This document shows, piece after piece, positions 41,278 to 50,420 of a stretch of 64,000 bases of DNA. The notes under the pieces are model-generated. The model searched no databases, was not told the DNA's origin, and saw nothing but the letters and a program-made list of their open reading frames with translations. Each line of letters starts with the position of its first letter. The first letter of the stretch is position 1. The stretch covers positions 62,001 to 126,000 of the forward strand of contig JBAXIO010000005.1 of the NCBI GenBank assembly GCA_037138335.1, written 5' to 3'. The stretch is from CAIRDP01 sp037138335 (GTDB lineage Bacteria > Bacteroidota > Bacteroidia > Bacteroidales > FEN-979). The position numbers and the translations under genes are program-made.

Positions 41278-42842
41278 TCTCCGAGATGTTCCTTCCTGAG
41301 AAGGTCATTCACTGTCTTCACCGGGTTAAACGTGATGACCGGAACCTCCAAGAAAACCGTCAGCCAGTCGGCCATTGCCCCGTTCCACAAACCCGGTCTC
41401 TCTAATGCCTTAAGGTTTTTCCCCCCGCTTGATTTTAAAGAAATAAATCCTGTTTCTTCGTCTACATACTTTGCAAGATCGAATTTGTGGCCCTGGTAAT
41501 CACGAAATGAGCATACAAGGTCGACCGGATTGAAATGGGTCGCAGAACGAAAAACGTAAAGCTGTCGGGGATCTTTTAAATTAACCTGGGAAGATTCGAC
41601 GATTTGCAGTGATATCCCGCCATTTGTGTTCTTAACCCAGTATGGACCACCTCCGGGCTCGCCTTCATTTTTTACCATCCCGCAAACCCTCATCGGCCTG
41701 TTTAATCTCTCGAAGAGCCATTTGACCTTCTCTTCCATTGTCAAACCTGAAAAACTGACCGGCATGTCAAGGGAGAGGTACTTCAATCCAAACTCTATAA
41801 TATCTGATATGTTTTGCGTTGTGCAGTTTCCTTCATGAACTTTAGTGAGAAATTCAAAAATGTGCTTTCTCATCCATAACAGGTATCCACCTATCAGTTT
41901 TTTATTAATGACCGTAGGCTCTTTTAAACGATCGGGAACAATGTTGTCAATATTTTTTACAAAAACAATATCCGCATCTATATCGCTGAGGTTCTGCAGA
42001 AGAGCGCCATGCCCGCCGGGCCTGAACAACAGACTGCCGTCAGCATTTCTGAATGGTTTATTTTCCTCATCAACAGCAAGGGTATCAGTAGATGGTTTCT
42101 GAACAGAATAACTGATATCAAAGTGAACGTTTAGTGCTGATTCATAGTAGGCCCTTACATTATCCACCAGGCCCTCAAACCTTGACCTGTGCTCCGGGGA
42201 GATTGTAAAGTGCAGACTGGCTTTATGGCTGCTATTGCTTGCATATAAAGCAGCTTCAACCATATGTTCTTCTGCGGAAGTCCTTGCCCCTTGCTGATAA
42301 TCGTGAAATTTTATCAGACCTTTCGGCAGGTTGGAGTAATCAAGGCCCTGCCCGGTAAGGATATAGTCTATAATAGTAGAGAATTCACGGTTTTTAACCA
42401 GGTCCTGAAGATTGAGGCCATCTCGGTCGAGCCTTAACGATAGTTCGGAATAAAATGCTATCTCCTGGAGATGAGTAATAAAATACCATACTGAATTAAA
42501 ACCTCTGTCATTGTTAAAAAGGGCCTCACCAGACGGACCGTTTTCATATTTCTCCCTGAATTCAAACAAATGCTTGAACATCCTGCTGGCTGCGCCGGAT
42601 GCAGGAACAAATTTTACAACTTCAAGACCTTCAATGCCCTGCTCAAAAAAGCGCATGAATTTTTCTCTTTCATCATCAGCCGGGCAAACAATGCCATCAC
42701 CAGCAATCGCAGGCTTCTCAAGACTTATAAACGGGAAACCATGTTTGAAATGGCTGACCTGGCGTTCAAGGGTACCAACACCCATATCCCTGTCGTTTAT
42801 TTGTATAAGATCACTTTCTGAAAACATTGGGAATTTTTTCAC
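41274..42842 (-). CDS. DUF4301 family protein
   Basis: 522 residues, cytoplasmic by composition. Recognised as DUF4301 from the N-terminal FKHGFPFISLEKPAIAGDGI, VVKFVPASGAASRMFKHLFEF (nucleotide-binding-like loop), DYQQGARTSAEEHMVEA, LLFRPGGHGALLQNLSDIDADIVFVKNIDNIVP and a C-terminal AMADWLTVFLEVPVITFNPVKTV. The GGHGALL and DADIVFVKNIDN stretches recall nucleotidyltransferases such as sugar-phosphate uridylyltransferases, but no activity is established to my knowledge. Its start lies 160 bases from the divergent protease gene. Confidence 0.85.
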   Translation of the reverse strand: MKKFPMFSESDLIQINDRDMGVGTLERQVSHFKHGFPFISLEKPAIAGDGIVCPADDEREKFMRFFEQGIEGLEVVKFVPASGAASRMFKHLFEFREKYENGPSGEALFNNDRGFNSVWYFITHLQEIAFYSELSLRLDRDGLNLQDLVKNREFSTIIDYILTGQGLDYSNLPKGLIKFHDYQQGARTSAEEHMVEAALYASNSSHKASLHFTISPEHRSRFEGLVDNVRAYYESALNVHFDISYSVQKPSTDTLAVDEENKPFRNADGSLLFRPGGHGALLQNLSDIDADIVFVKNIDNIVPDRLKEPTVINKKLIGGYLLWMRKHIFEFLTKVHEGNCTTQNISDIIEFGLKYLSLDMPVSFSGLTMEEKVKWLFERLNRPMRVCGMVKNEGEPGGGPYWVKNTNGGISLQIVESSQVNLKDPRQLYVFRSATHFNPVDLVCSFRDYQGHKFDLAKYVDEETGFISLKSSGGKNLKALERPGLWNGAMADWLTVFLEVPVITFNPVKTVNDLLRKEHLGE

Positions 42843-43003
42843 GAAGATACAAAACAGCTTTAATCTTGCTAAATCTTGTTGAATCCCTGGTCAATCTTTC
42901 GCCTTTAACGGATTTTTTATCACTTTTGTATACGATTGCTTAATTTTATATGTTGTCAAATTAAACCCCCAGGATTTAAATATTTTTTGAAATAATTTAA
43001 AAG

Positions 43004-44680
43004 ATGAAAAAACTGCTTGCTTTAATCATGCTATTCTATGGATACACAATATCCGCCCAGGTTGCCCCGCATAAGTATTTTATAGAGTTTAAAGATAAGA
43101 ACCAGAACCCATATTCACTTGATCACCCTGAACAATTCTTAAGCGAAAGGGCAATACAAAGACGGCTGTCAATGGGGATAGGGTATGAGTTCAACGACAT
43201 TCCGGTTACACCAGCTTACATACTTTCTGTACAAAATACAGGAGCTCAAATACTTAATCCAACAAAATGGCTCAACGGAACCACGATATACCTGGCTGAT
43301 ACAAACCTGATCCATACAATCAGAGCCTTGCCCTTTGTTAAGTCAGTGACAAAAGTCTCCATCCTGAAAACCGGCAAATCAGAATCATTGGATAAATTTG
43401 ATATTGAAAATCAAATAGTTCCGATTCCAATGTCCCTGCCGTCAATTAAACACACCTCAGCTTATGATTATGGGATATCCTTTGATCAGATTCATCTTGT
43501 AAACGGGGACGTCATGCATCAAAACGGTTTTCGCGGTCAGGGGAAAGTGATTGCCCAGCTTGACGCAGGTTTTTATCATGTTCCTGTTTTGCCTGCATTT
43601 GACAGCTTGAGGGCTAACAATCAAATACTTGGATATAAGGATTTTGTCAAGAACGGACTCCCTATTTTTGATGATCCCTCTGACCAGCATGGGATGTGGG
43701 TACTTTCTATCATGGGTGGAATTATGCCTGGTTACCTGATAGGCTCTGCTCCAAGGGCCGGTTTTTGGCTGTTAAAAACAGAAGAAAAATCACATGAATA
43801 TGAAACTGAGGAGTATAACTGGGTATCAGGGGCTGAATTTGCCGACAGTGTAGGGGCTGATATAATCACTTCCTCATTGGGTTATACTGTTTTTGATTCA
43901 ACATTCAGGGATCATACCTGCGCTGACATGAACGGGCATACAACAGTTTGTACAAGGGGGGCAAATATTGCTTTCAGCAAAGGAATTGTGGTAATCGTAA
44001 GTGCCGGGAACTCAGGCAATGATCCGGGTTGGCGCTGTGTTAGTGCGCCGGCTGATGCCGATTTTGCAATTGCCTGTGCAGCTGTTGATTCAAATGGGGT
44101 CAGAGTGGGTTTTAGTTCATTAGGGGTGGATACTGCCGGCCGGGTCAAGCCGAATGTTGCAGCCATGGGAGGTCTCACTGTAATACAGGATGCAGGCGGG
44201 GGAATCAGCAGGGGAAGCGGCACTTCGTTCTCTGCACCCATTATCGCAGGCATGACAGCTTGTCTGATGCAGGCTGAACCAGCCTTTGCCAATTCCTTTA
44301 TTAAGAAAGCAATCGAACGCGCCGGTAATCATGCTTCCACTCCCGACAGTCTTACTGGCTACGGCATTCCTGATTTTGTTAAAGCAATGACTATAATGTC
44401 GATAAACAACCTTAATGAAAGTAATAGTTTACATGCCTACCCCAATCCTGTTCTAAGCATGACCACCCTGAGCGTCACCTCCGGAACAGGAGGGAGGGTA
44501 TCAGTTAAGCTTATTAATTCACTTGGCCAGAATGCATGGGAAAAAGAAGTTAACATTGCGGCAGGGGAGAACAAGCTTAATATTAATGACTTGTCGGGGC
44601 TGACACCAGGTGTTTATATCATACTGATTGACTCTGACTTTTACCATGCAAGAACTAAAATGATCAAACAGCCAGATTAA
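43004..44680 (+). CDS. S8 subtilisin-like serine protease with T9SS type A sorting domain
   Basis: 558 residues with signal peptide MKKLLALIMLFYGYTISA. The catalytic triad is Asp187 (IAQLDAGFYHV), His229 (DQHGMWVLS) and Ser408 (GSGTSFSAPIIAG); Asn336 in SAGNSGND fits the oxyanion hole. The ~85-residue C-terminus (AYPNPVLSMTTLSV, VKLINSLGQ, NINDLSGLTPGVYIILI) is a type A sorting domain that directs export by T9SS and attachment to the surface. So it is probably a cell-surface or secreted protease. Well separated from its neighbours, followed by a terminator. Confidence 0.93.
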   Translation: MKKLLALIMLFYGYTISAQVAPHKYFIEFKDKNQNPYSLDHPEQFLSERAIQRRLSMGIGYEFNDIPVTPAYILSVQNTGAQILNPTKWLNGTTIYLADTNLIHTIRALPFVKSVTKVSILKTGKSESLDKFDIENQIVPIPMSLPSIKHTSAYDYGISFDQIHLVNGDVMHQNGFRGQGKVIAQLDAGFYHVPVLPAFDSLRANNQILGYKDFVKNGLPIFDDPSDQHGMWVLSIMGGIMPGYLIGSAPRAGFWLLKTEEKSHEYETEEYNWVSGAEFADSVGADIITSSLGYTVFDSTFRDHTCADMNGHTTVCTRGANIAFSKGIVVIVSAGNSGNDPGWRCVSAPADADFAIACAAVDSNGVRVGFSSLGVDTAGRVKPNVAAMGGLTVIQDAGGGISRGSGTSFSAPIIAGMTACLMQAEPAFANSFIKKAIERAGNHASTPDSLTGYGIPDFVKAMTIMSINNLNESNSLHAYPNPVLSMTTLSVTSGTGGRVSVKLINSLGQNAWEKEVNIAAGENKLNINDLSGLTPGVYIILIDSDFYHARTKMIKQPD

Positions 44681-44701
44681 ACACATAAGATTATATCAGG
44701 C

Positions 44702-44740
44702 AGGCCCGGTTGAGATGAAACTCAGCCGGGCCTTTGTTTT
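44702..44740 (+). terminator. Intrinsic terminator after the S8 protease gene
   Basis: AGGCCCGGTTGAG and CTCAGCCGGGCCT form a stem with one mismatch around ATGAAA, followed by TTGTTTT. Starts 21 bases after the stop codon. Confidence 0.88.
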
Positions 44741-45118
44741 AATCCATATGTTACAAATGTAATTACACTTGTAAACATTTGTATTTCCATGCAAGACCTA
44801 TAAAATATAATGCCGGACTGTACAAATAACAATACTATATCAGCGATATTTCCTTGGCTAATGTGTATATAAGCAATGCAGGACTGTTAATAAGTGCATT
44901 ATTTCATTATCCTCGGAAAAATATTGTAATGACAAGGTGGTTACACTTGTAATTATTCTATATTTACATTGTTGATCTCTGTAATGTACATATGTAAACT
45001 ACGCAAATTAGCAAGTTTACAAAAGTAAATTAATGATAATGTTTAACTTTTTAATTCGTTATATATCAGTAAATCATTCGAATAAATAAATTTAGGTAAA
45101 CTTATAATTTAAGTCCAA
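44741..45118 (+). promoter_or_regulatory. AT-rich regulatory region with TTACA-N2-TGTAA sites before the XRE gene
   Basis: 378 bases without a gene. TTACA-N2-TGTAA palindromes occur at 44751-44762, 44763-44774 and 44941-44952 (perfect), and with one mismatch at 44986-44997 (GTACATATGTAA) and 45017-45028 (TTACAAAAGTAA). The first two abut end to end. Half-sites are also seen (for example at 44925-44930). This looks like the operator of a dimeric repressor, most simply the XRE protein encoded just downstream. No TAnnTTTG box was found; the exact promoter is unclear. Confidence 0.7.
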
Positions 45119-45667
45119 ATGATTGAGCGGCTTCTTGAACTTATGCGGATAAAGAACCTGACAAGTTCGCAGTTGGCAGATGCTATTAAAGTACAGCGTT
45201 CGGGTATTTCACATTTCGTATCGGGCAGAAATAAACCCAGTATGGAATTCGTCCTGAAGATACTTGCCTACTTTCCGGAAGTAAATCCTGACTGGCTTCT
45301 TTTTGGCAAAGAACCTGTGTTCAGGAAACCTGTTGAGTTGTTCAATGAAGTATCTCTTCAGGAAACTAAGAATGAACATGGTTCTGGTACCAGGGATGAA
45401 ATTTCAAAAAATCTGCAGCCATCTCTCTTGCAGGGATTGTTCCCCGGGCAGGAAAATCTGGATCGGCCGTCATTGGATAATATTAGTGAAACGTCTGACG
45501 ATCAGATTATTAAAAGGGAAATATCGCGTAAGAAGGAAGTTAAGAGCCCAAAAAGAGACACTACCCTGGAAGAGCAATCTGGCGAGGGTGCGGTAAAAGA
45601 AGGAACTGCTGAACGGATTGTGATCTTTTATAAAAACAGGACATTCAGGGAATATTATCCTGAATGA
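45119..45667 (+). CDS. XRE-family helix-turn-helix regulator
   Basis: 182 residues. The first ~65 form an XRE/Cro-type HTH: MIERLLELMRIKNLTSSQLADAIKVQRSG with the recognition helix around RSGISHFVSGRNKPSME, then VLKILAYFPEVNPDWLLFGKEP. The middle (~75-160) is variable, charged and likely disordered. The end, ERIVIFYKNRTFREYYPE, is a short strand-like motif that I have seen at the C-terminus of similar Bacteroidota regulators. No phage or toxin-antitoxin gene adjoins. Probable autoregulation through the operator array upstream. Confidence 0.82.
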   Translation: MIERLLELMRIKNLTSSQLADAIKVQRSGISHFVSGRNKPSMEFVLKILAYFPEVNPDWLLFGKEPVFRKPVELFNEVSLQETKNEHGSGTRDEISKNLQPSLLQGLFPGQENLDRPSLDNISETSDDQIIKREISRKKEVKSPKRDTTLEEQSGEGAVKEGTAERIVIFYKNRTFREYYPE

Positions 45668-45686
45668 TAAGCTTACATTCAGATAA

Positions 45687-46106
45687 TCAAACTCTTTCAA
45701 GATGGGAAAAGAAGAAACTGCCTTCCCTTTCGGCAGTCAGATCTGCATCGGAGCCATGAACAGCATTCTCGGTGATGCTTTTGCCGTAAAGGTTCCTTAC
45801 GGTTCCGGGTTCAGCCTTTGATGGATCCGTTGCACCAATAAGCTTGCGGAATTCGGCCACTGCGTTCTCCTTTTCGAGGATTGCCGCAACTATGGGCCCG
45901 GAAGACATAAAGCGGGTCAAATCTTCATAAAAGCCTTTAGTGCTGTGTTCGGCATAAAACTGTCCGGCCTGCTGCCCGGTTAAATGGATAAGTTTCAATG
46001 CAATCAGCCTGAATCCGGCTTTTTCAATCATGGCAAGTATGTTTCCTGTATGCCCTGCCGATATCGCAGAAGGTTTGATCATGGTGAATGTGCGGGTTCC
46101 TGTCAT
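45687..46106 (-). CDS. ndk: Nucleoside-diphosphate kinase
   Basis: Transfers the gamma phosphate between nucleoside triphosphates and diphosphates via a phosphohistidine. 139 residues from ATG 46106; a frame extending to 46178 would cross the promoter region. RTFTMIKPSAISAGHTGNIL opening, FMSSGPIVAAILEKENAV, GATDPSKAEPGTVRNLYG, and active-site His117 in NAVHGSDA. Length typical. Divergent from the nrnA gene. Confidence 0.97.
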   Translation of the reverse strand: MTGTRTFTMIKPSAISAGHTGNILAMIEKAGFRLIALKLIHLTGQQAGQFYAEHSTKGFYEDLTRFMSSGPIVAAILEKENAVAEFRKLIGATDPSKAEPGTVRNLYGKSITENAVHGSDADLTAEREGSFFFSHLERV

Positions 46107-46133
46107 TTTGCTAAATATTGAATAAGACGGCGG

Positions 46134-46141
46134 CAAAAGTA
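46134..46141 (-). promoter_or_regulatory. Predicted -7 box (TACTTTTG) for ndk
   Basis: The minus strand reads TACTTTTG, 27 bases before the ndk ATG at 46106. Exact TAnnTTTG match. Confidence 0.55.
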
Positions 46142-46161
46142 AGACTATTTTTAAAATTATG

Positions 46162-46169
46162 TACTTTTG
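46162..46169 (+). promoter_or_regulatory. Predicted -7 box (TACTTTTG) for nrnA
   Basis: Exact TAnnTTTG match ending 11 bases before the ATG at 46181, facing away from the identical ndk box 20 bases to the left. Confidence 0.6.
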
Positions 46170-46180
46170 TGCCCTCATTG

Positions 46181-47218
46181 ATGGAAAACTATTTAGAAAA
46201 TACGGATTTTCATAAGATCCAGGAGGTCCTGGACCGCTCCGGCAAAATCATTATAACCACCCATACGAACCCCGACGGAGACGCAATCGGGGCAAGTTTA
46301 GCAATGTATCGTTACCTGAAAAAACGGGGTTTCCTGGCCAGGGTTGTTATTCCGGACCTGTATCCTGAATTTCTTGCATGGCTTCCGGGTTCACAGGAGA
46401 TTTTAATTTTTGATGAGGATCCCGAGGCATGCAAAGAATTTATAAGGGAGTCGGATCTTATTATTTGTGTTGATTTTAATAATCTAAACAGGCTTAATGA
46501 GCTTGGAAGGTATATCAGGAGTACCGGCACCACAAAAATTCTCATAGATCATCATTTATACCCTTCCGAGGACTTCAGTTTGAAAATTTCTTTCAGCAGG
46601 ATATCTTCCACATCCGAACTGATATATGATTTTATCTGTGAATCAGGGTTTAAGCATTTTCTGGACAAAGAAATTGCCGAATGCCTGTATACGGGAATCG
46701 CCACCGACACAGGGTCTTTTAGTTATGCCTGCAATTACGTTAAAACTTATCTTATCACCGCCGAGCTGTTCAGCCTTGGGATTGATGGAGAACACATTCA
46801 CCGCCTTATTTACGACACATACTCCGAAAGCCGTTTAAGGCTTCTTGGTTATGCAGTCAGTGGCGGGCTTACCGTACTTCATGAGTTTCATACCGCATAC
46901 ATTATTCTCACAAAAGAAGATCTCAATCGGTTCAATTACAAGGTAGGCGACACTGAAGGGGTTGTAAATTATGCCCTTTCAATCAAAGATATCAACCTTG
47001 CAGCACTATTTATGGAAAGAGATGATGAAGTCAAGGTTTCATTCCGTTCGAAAGGCAACTTTTCTGTTGATCGCCTCGCCCGTGAGCATTTCGGAGGGGG
47101 AGGGCACAGCAATGCCTCAGGAGCCAATTGCTCACTGTCGATACGGGAGACTGTTGATCGTTTCCTTTCCTTGCTTCCTGAATTCAGGGAACAGCTGAAA
47201 CATGTTTATAACGACTGA
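46181..47218 (+). CDS. nrnA: DHH/DHHA1 phosphoesterase, NrnA-like oligoribonuclease/pAp phosphatase
   Basis: 345 residues from ATG 46181. Motifs of the DHH superfamily: THTNPDGDAIGASL (metal-binding), ICVDFNN, KILIDHH (the DHH motif), and TGIATDTGSFSY; the DHHA1 domain ends with HFGGGGHSNASGANC, which binds substrate. Members degrade nanoRNA or cyclic dinucleotide products such as pApA and pGpG, or remove phosphate from pAp. The gldI-like gene starts two bases after its stop. Confidence 0.9.
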   Translation: MENYLENTDFHKIQEVLDRSGKIIITTHTNPDGDAIGASLAMYRYLKKRGFLARVVIPDLYPEFLAWLPGSQEILIFDEDPEACKEFIRESDLIICVDFNNLNRLNELGRYIRSTGTTKILIDHHLYPSEDFSLKISFSRISSTSELIYDFICESGFKHFLDKEIAECLYTGIATDTGSFSYACNYVKTYLITAELFSLGIDGEHIHRLIYDTYSESRLRLLGYAVSGGLTVLHEFHTAYIILTKEDLNRFNYKVGDTEGVVNYALSIKDINLAALFMERDDEVKVSFRSKGNFSVDRLAREHFGGGGHSNASGANCSLSIRETVDRFLSLLPEFREQLKHVYND

Positions 47219-47220
47219 GG

Positions 47221-47799
47221 ATGTTCGCCAATACCCATTCGCTTGTTTCAGGGGCCTGCAAACTGTTATTTACAGTCATTTCGGCATCAAGCCTTATATT
47301 CTGTCTTGCCTCCTGTGAACCTGAAACAAGGAGGGCCAGGGCAACTGACCACATCAGGATGATGGATGAGAAACTGCTTAATTACAACCAGCAGGTTGTC
47401 AGGTCTGAAAATGATGAAATTGAGGATTACATTTCAAGGCATCAATGGAAGATGGTCAAAACACCGACAGGGCTCAGGTACATGGTCTACAGTAAAGGGA
47501 AAGGTGCGAAAATCAACAAGGGAGAGGAAGTACATCTTAAATACAAACTTACGCTACTTAACGGCAATGACGTATACGATTCAGAATCATCCGGAATAAA
47601 GATTATTTTTCCCGGAACTTCCGAAGGGGAAACCGGTTTGCAGGAAGCCCTGATGCTTCTTTGTAGGGGCGATTTCGCCAGGCTTATCGTCCCGTCCCAT
47701 CTTGGGTATGGGTTGATGGGAGATCTGAAAAAAATCCCTGCAGGCGCAAGCCTTGTTTATGATATTCAAATCCTTGATACGGAACGGGGAAGCCGTTAA
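47221..47799 (+). CDS. FKBP-type peptidyl-prolyl isomerase lipoprotein, GldI-like
   Basis: 192 residues with a lipoprotein signal peptide (lipobox near LIFCLASC). The FKBP domain (~95-190) has GLRYMVYSKGKGAKINKGEEVHLKYKLTLLNG and GLQEALMLLCRGDFARLIVPSHLGYGLMG, with NDVYDSE in place of the usual xFDSS. The N-terminal extension (RARATDHIRMMDEKLLNYNQQVVRSE) is like that of GldI of Flavobacterium, which is needed for gliding and T9SS. Naming it gldI is plausible but not certain; it lies near PorP/SprF and T9SS cargo genes. Confidence 0.75.
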   Translation: MFANTHSLVSGACKLLFTVISASSLIFCLASCEPETRRARATDHIRMMDEKLLNYNQQVVRSENDEIEDYISRHQWKMVKTPTGLRYMVYSKGKGAKINKGEEVHLKYKLTLLNGNDVYDSESSGIKIIFPGTSEGETGLQEALMLLCRGDFARLIVPSHLGYGLMGDLKKIPAGASLVYDIQILDTERGSR

Positions 47800-48001
47800 T
47801 AACCTTTGACAAAGTGTTAATAAGTAAGCCTGGTTTTATATATCCGGCTGTTATGGACTTTACTATCTTGTTCAAATATTTAACACATTGAGAAAATATA
47901 AAATATTTCAATTAAAATATTGACATTAAGATAATTACACATAATCAATTTATACACTGTTCAATTCAGAATACCAATTAATAACAATTAAAATCAAAAA
48001 C

Positions 48002-49330
48002 ATGAAAAACAATTTCATTAAATCGTTGGGATTTTTATCACTGCTGGCATTGACGACTTTCGCTTGTTCATCCAAATATGCCGGATATGATAAAACTGTC
48101 AATGGCTTGTATTATAAAATTATTAAAGGTTCAAAAGACACTATAAAACCCAGGATGGGTGACTGGGTGTCGTTGCAGATGAAGTGGCAGTATAAAGACT
48201 CTGTCATGTTTGACAGCCGAAAGAACCAGGGCGGTACACCAATCAGGTTCCAGTTACCCGCTTCCGATTTTAAAGGGGATATTTACGAAGGTTTAAAGCT
48301 TTTATCAGCCGGCGATAGCGCTGTGTTTCTGATCAATGCTGATTCTTTGTTTAAAAAAACATTCCGTCAGCCTTCCCGTCCGAAATTTGTTGATACGAAT
48401 TCCGTAATTACCTTCTATCTTAAGCTCCTCACGGTCGACAATCCTCAAACCCTTATTAAGAAAGAACAGGCCGACCTTGCAAAATACATCAAGGATAAGA
48501 ACATTACGACGCAGCCTACAACCTCGGGCATCTATTTCCTGGAATCAGTTGCAGGAAATGGAATTAAAATTGATTCGGGAACATGGGTCAGCGTCCATTT
48601 TAAAGTATCCCTGATCGACGGCAAACAGCTTTTTTCGTCATATGACAAGGGCGAGCCCATTACTTTTGAGTATGGCAAGCGTTTTGACACTCCGGGAGTC
48701 GAGGAAGCCATCGGTATGATGAAAAAAGGCGGGAAAGCATCAGTCATCGTTCCTTCGAAGCTTGCTTTTGGCGAAGCCGGAAGGGGAGCCGTGGTTCCTC
48801 CATTCTCAACTATGCTTTATGATCTTGAAATTGTCAATGTTCAAACCAAGGCAGATCACGAAAAAACCATTGCCGTAGAAAAGAAGAAAGCCGACGAAAA
48901 ACTGAAGAAAAGCAAGACTGATGAAATTTCTAATCTCAACAAATACCTGAAAGAGAAAAACATCACAGCCAAACCTACGGCAAGCGGTATCTATTACATT
49001 GAAAAAGTAAAAGGAACCGGTGCAAAGGCTGTAGCAGGGAAAACTGTCCAGGTCCATTACACAGGAACTCTTTTAAACGGAACTAAATTTGACTCGAGCC
49101 GCGACAGGAACAAACCCTTTGATTTCACCCTGGGCCAGGGACAGGTCATTAAAGGATGGGACGAAGGCATAGCTATGATGAATGTCGGTGGCAAAGCGAT
49201 CCTGATCATTCCTTCAAGCATGGGATATGGTGAACGTGATATGGGAACAATTCCTGCTTATTCCACACTGGTTTTTGATGTCGAACTTCTCGATGTGAAA
49301 AATCCTCAACCTGCAACTCCAAAGAAGTAA
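48002..49330 (+). CDS. Lipoprotein with three FKBP-like domains
   Basis: 442 residues with a lipoprotein signal peptide (LTTFACSS). Three FKBP-type repeats follow: ~40-150 (diverged, WVSLQMKWQYKDSVMFDSR), ~180-275 (WVSVHFKVSLIDGKQLF..GEPITFEYGKRF, VIVPSKLAFGEAGRGAVVPPFS) and ~330-432 (VQVHYTGTLLNGTKFDSSRDRNKPFDF, ILIIPSSMGYGERDMG). Only the third keeps the full active-site set. A Lys/Glu-rich linker (~280-310) joins two and three. Probable periplasmic folding catalyst for exported proteins. Preceded by ~200 bases of AT-rich sequence with no feature I can name. Confidence 0.88.
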   Translation: MKNNFIKSLGFLSLLALTTFACSSKYAGYDKTVNGLYYKIIKGSKDTIKPRMGDWVSLQMKWQYKDSVMFDSRKNQGGTPIRFQLPASDFKGDIYEGLKLLSAGDSAVFLINADSLFKKTFRQPSRPKFVDTNSVITFYLKLLTVDNPQTLIKKEQADLAKYIKDKNITTQPTTSGIYFLESVAGNGIKIDSGTWVSVHFKVSLIDGKQLFSSYDKGEPITFEYGKRFDTPGVEEAIGMMKKGGKASVIVPSKLAFGEAGRGAVVPPFSTMLYDLEIVNVQTKADHEKTIAVEKKKADEKLKKSKTDEISNLNKYLKEKNITAKPTASGIYYIEKVKGTGAKAVAGKTVQVHYTGTLLNGTKFDSSRDRNKPFDFTLGQGQVIKGWDEGIAMMNVGGKAILIIPSSMGYGERDMGTIPAYSTLVFDVELLDVKNPQPATPKK

Positions 49331-49339
49331 ACTCTGCCA

Positions 49340-50401
49340 ATGAGGAAGATTTTGCTTGCCATTTTAGTATTGACCTGGTTCCTGCCCTCGCAAGGGCAGG
49401 AACTTGTGGTCAATTTCACTTATACCACTGTTTGCCTGGGAGGAACTACCCATTTTAAAAGCAGTTGTTCCATTGATACTACCATACTGCCAAAAGATTC
49501 TATTATCTCAGTTGCCTGGGATCTATATGGCGACGGGAAGTTCAATGACGGCAATGACACAGTAAACACAGCTATTTATGGTTCCCCCGGAAATCATAAC
49601 GTCGGGTTAAAAGCCATCACCAGAAATGGTATTGCAAAAGCAATTTATAAACTTGTTCCGGTGAACTTCCTCACCGCATTATTTTCTGCAACTTCAGGTT
49701 GCATCCAGGAACCGGCAAGGTTCACTAACCTGACCCTCATCTATGGAGATAGTACAGCCGTTCATTACCTGTGGAGGTTCGGAGATGGGAGCATGGTTTC
49801 AACCGCTAAAAATCCCACCCATTTCTATCCTGACTCCGGTTCTTACCATGTAACAATGGTGGCAAGTTTCAATGACTCATGCAAGGATTCAGTGACCCAT
49901 TCTTTAAAAGTGGCAGGAAACCCGGAAGTAATTATCGATTATTCCAGGGATACGGTCATGCGGAAGGGTGATACACTGATTGCCAGCGTCAGGGGTACAT
50001 ATGATAGTGTGAGGTGGTCCACAAAAGCAAAAACCTACTCCATTCTGATCACCAAAGCAGGTTATTACTCAGTTGAAGCATTCGAACAATCATGTTCCGG
50101 CCAGGCGGGTTTTAATGTTACAGTCACAGAACCTGGCCCAGAACCTGTAATCGCCAACCTTTTTACACCAAACGGCGATGGCCTTAATGACAAATGGAAC
50201 ATCCTGAACCTTAGTGATTTTAAACCTTGCGAGGCAAATGTGTTTAACCGTTATGGAATTAAAGTATTTTCAAGCAGTAATTACAATAATGACTGGGATG
50301 GAACATTTAACGGGAAAAAGCTGGAAAATGACACTTACTATTATTTCGTCCGCTGTTCTAATCAAATTCTTTATAAAGGAAACGTGAATATCTTAAAATG
50401 A
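49340..50401 (+). CDS. PKD-domain protein with T9SS type B (CHU_C-like) sorting domain
   Basis: 353 residues, signal peptide MRKILLAILVLTWFLPSQG. A PKD-like domain (~110-195) has TALFSATSGCIQEPARFTNL and YLWRFGDGSMVSTAKNPTHFYPDSGSY. The last ~85 residues, EPVIANLFTPNGDGLNDKWNI, FNRYGIKVFSSSNY, NDWDGTFNGKKLENDTYYYFV, are the gliding-motility-associated type B sorting domain that leads to T9SS export. It is short compared with SprB-like adhesins. It lies 10 bases after the triple FKBP gene and next to PorP/SprF. Confidence 0.9.
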   Translation: MRKILLAILVLTWFLPSQGQELVVNFTYTTVCLGGTTHFKSSCSIDTTILPKDSIISVAWDLYGDGKFNDGNDTVNTAIYGSPGNHNVGLKAITRNGIAKAIYKLVPVNFLTALFSATSGCIQEPARFTNLTLIYGDSTAVHYLWRFGDGSMVSTAKNPTHFYPDSGSYHVTMVASFNDSCKDSVTHSLKVAGNPEVIIDYSRDTVMRKGDTLIASVRGTYDSVRWSTKAKTYSILITKAGYYSVEAFEQSCSGQAGFNVTVTEPGPEPVIANLFTPNGDGLNDKWNILNLSDFKPCEANVFNRYGIKVFSSSNYNNDWDGTFNGKKLENDTYYYFVRCSNQILYKGNVNILK

Positions 50402-50420
50402 CCATATGAAGTCCTGAACT

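Noticed and set aside
45119..45667. XRE gene as a prophage repressor
   Set aside because: No integrase, structural phage gene, attachment site or divergent cro-like gene lies nearby; flanked by ordinary genes.
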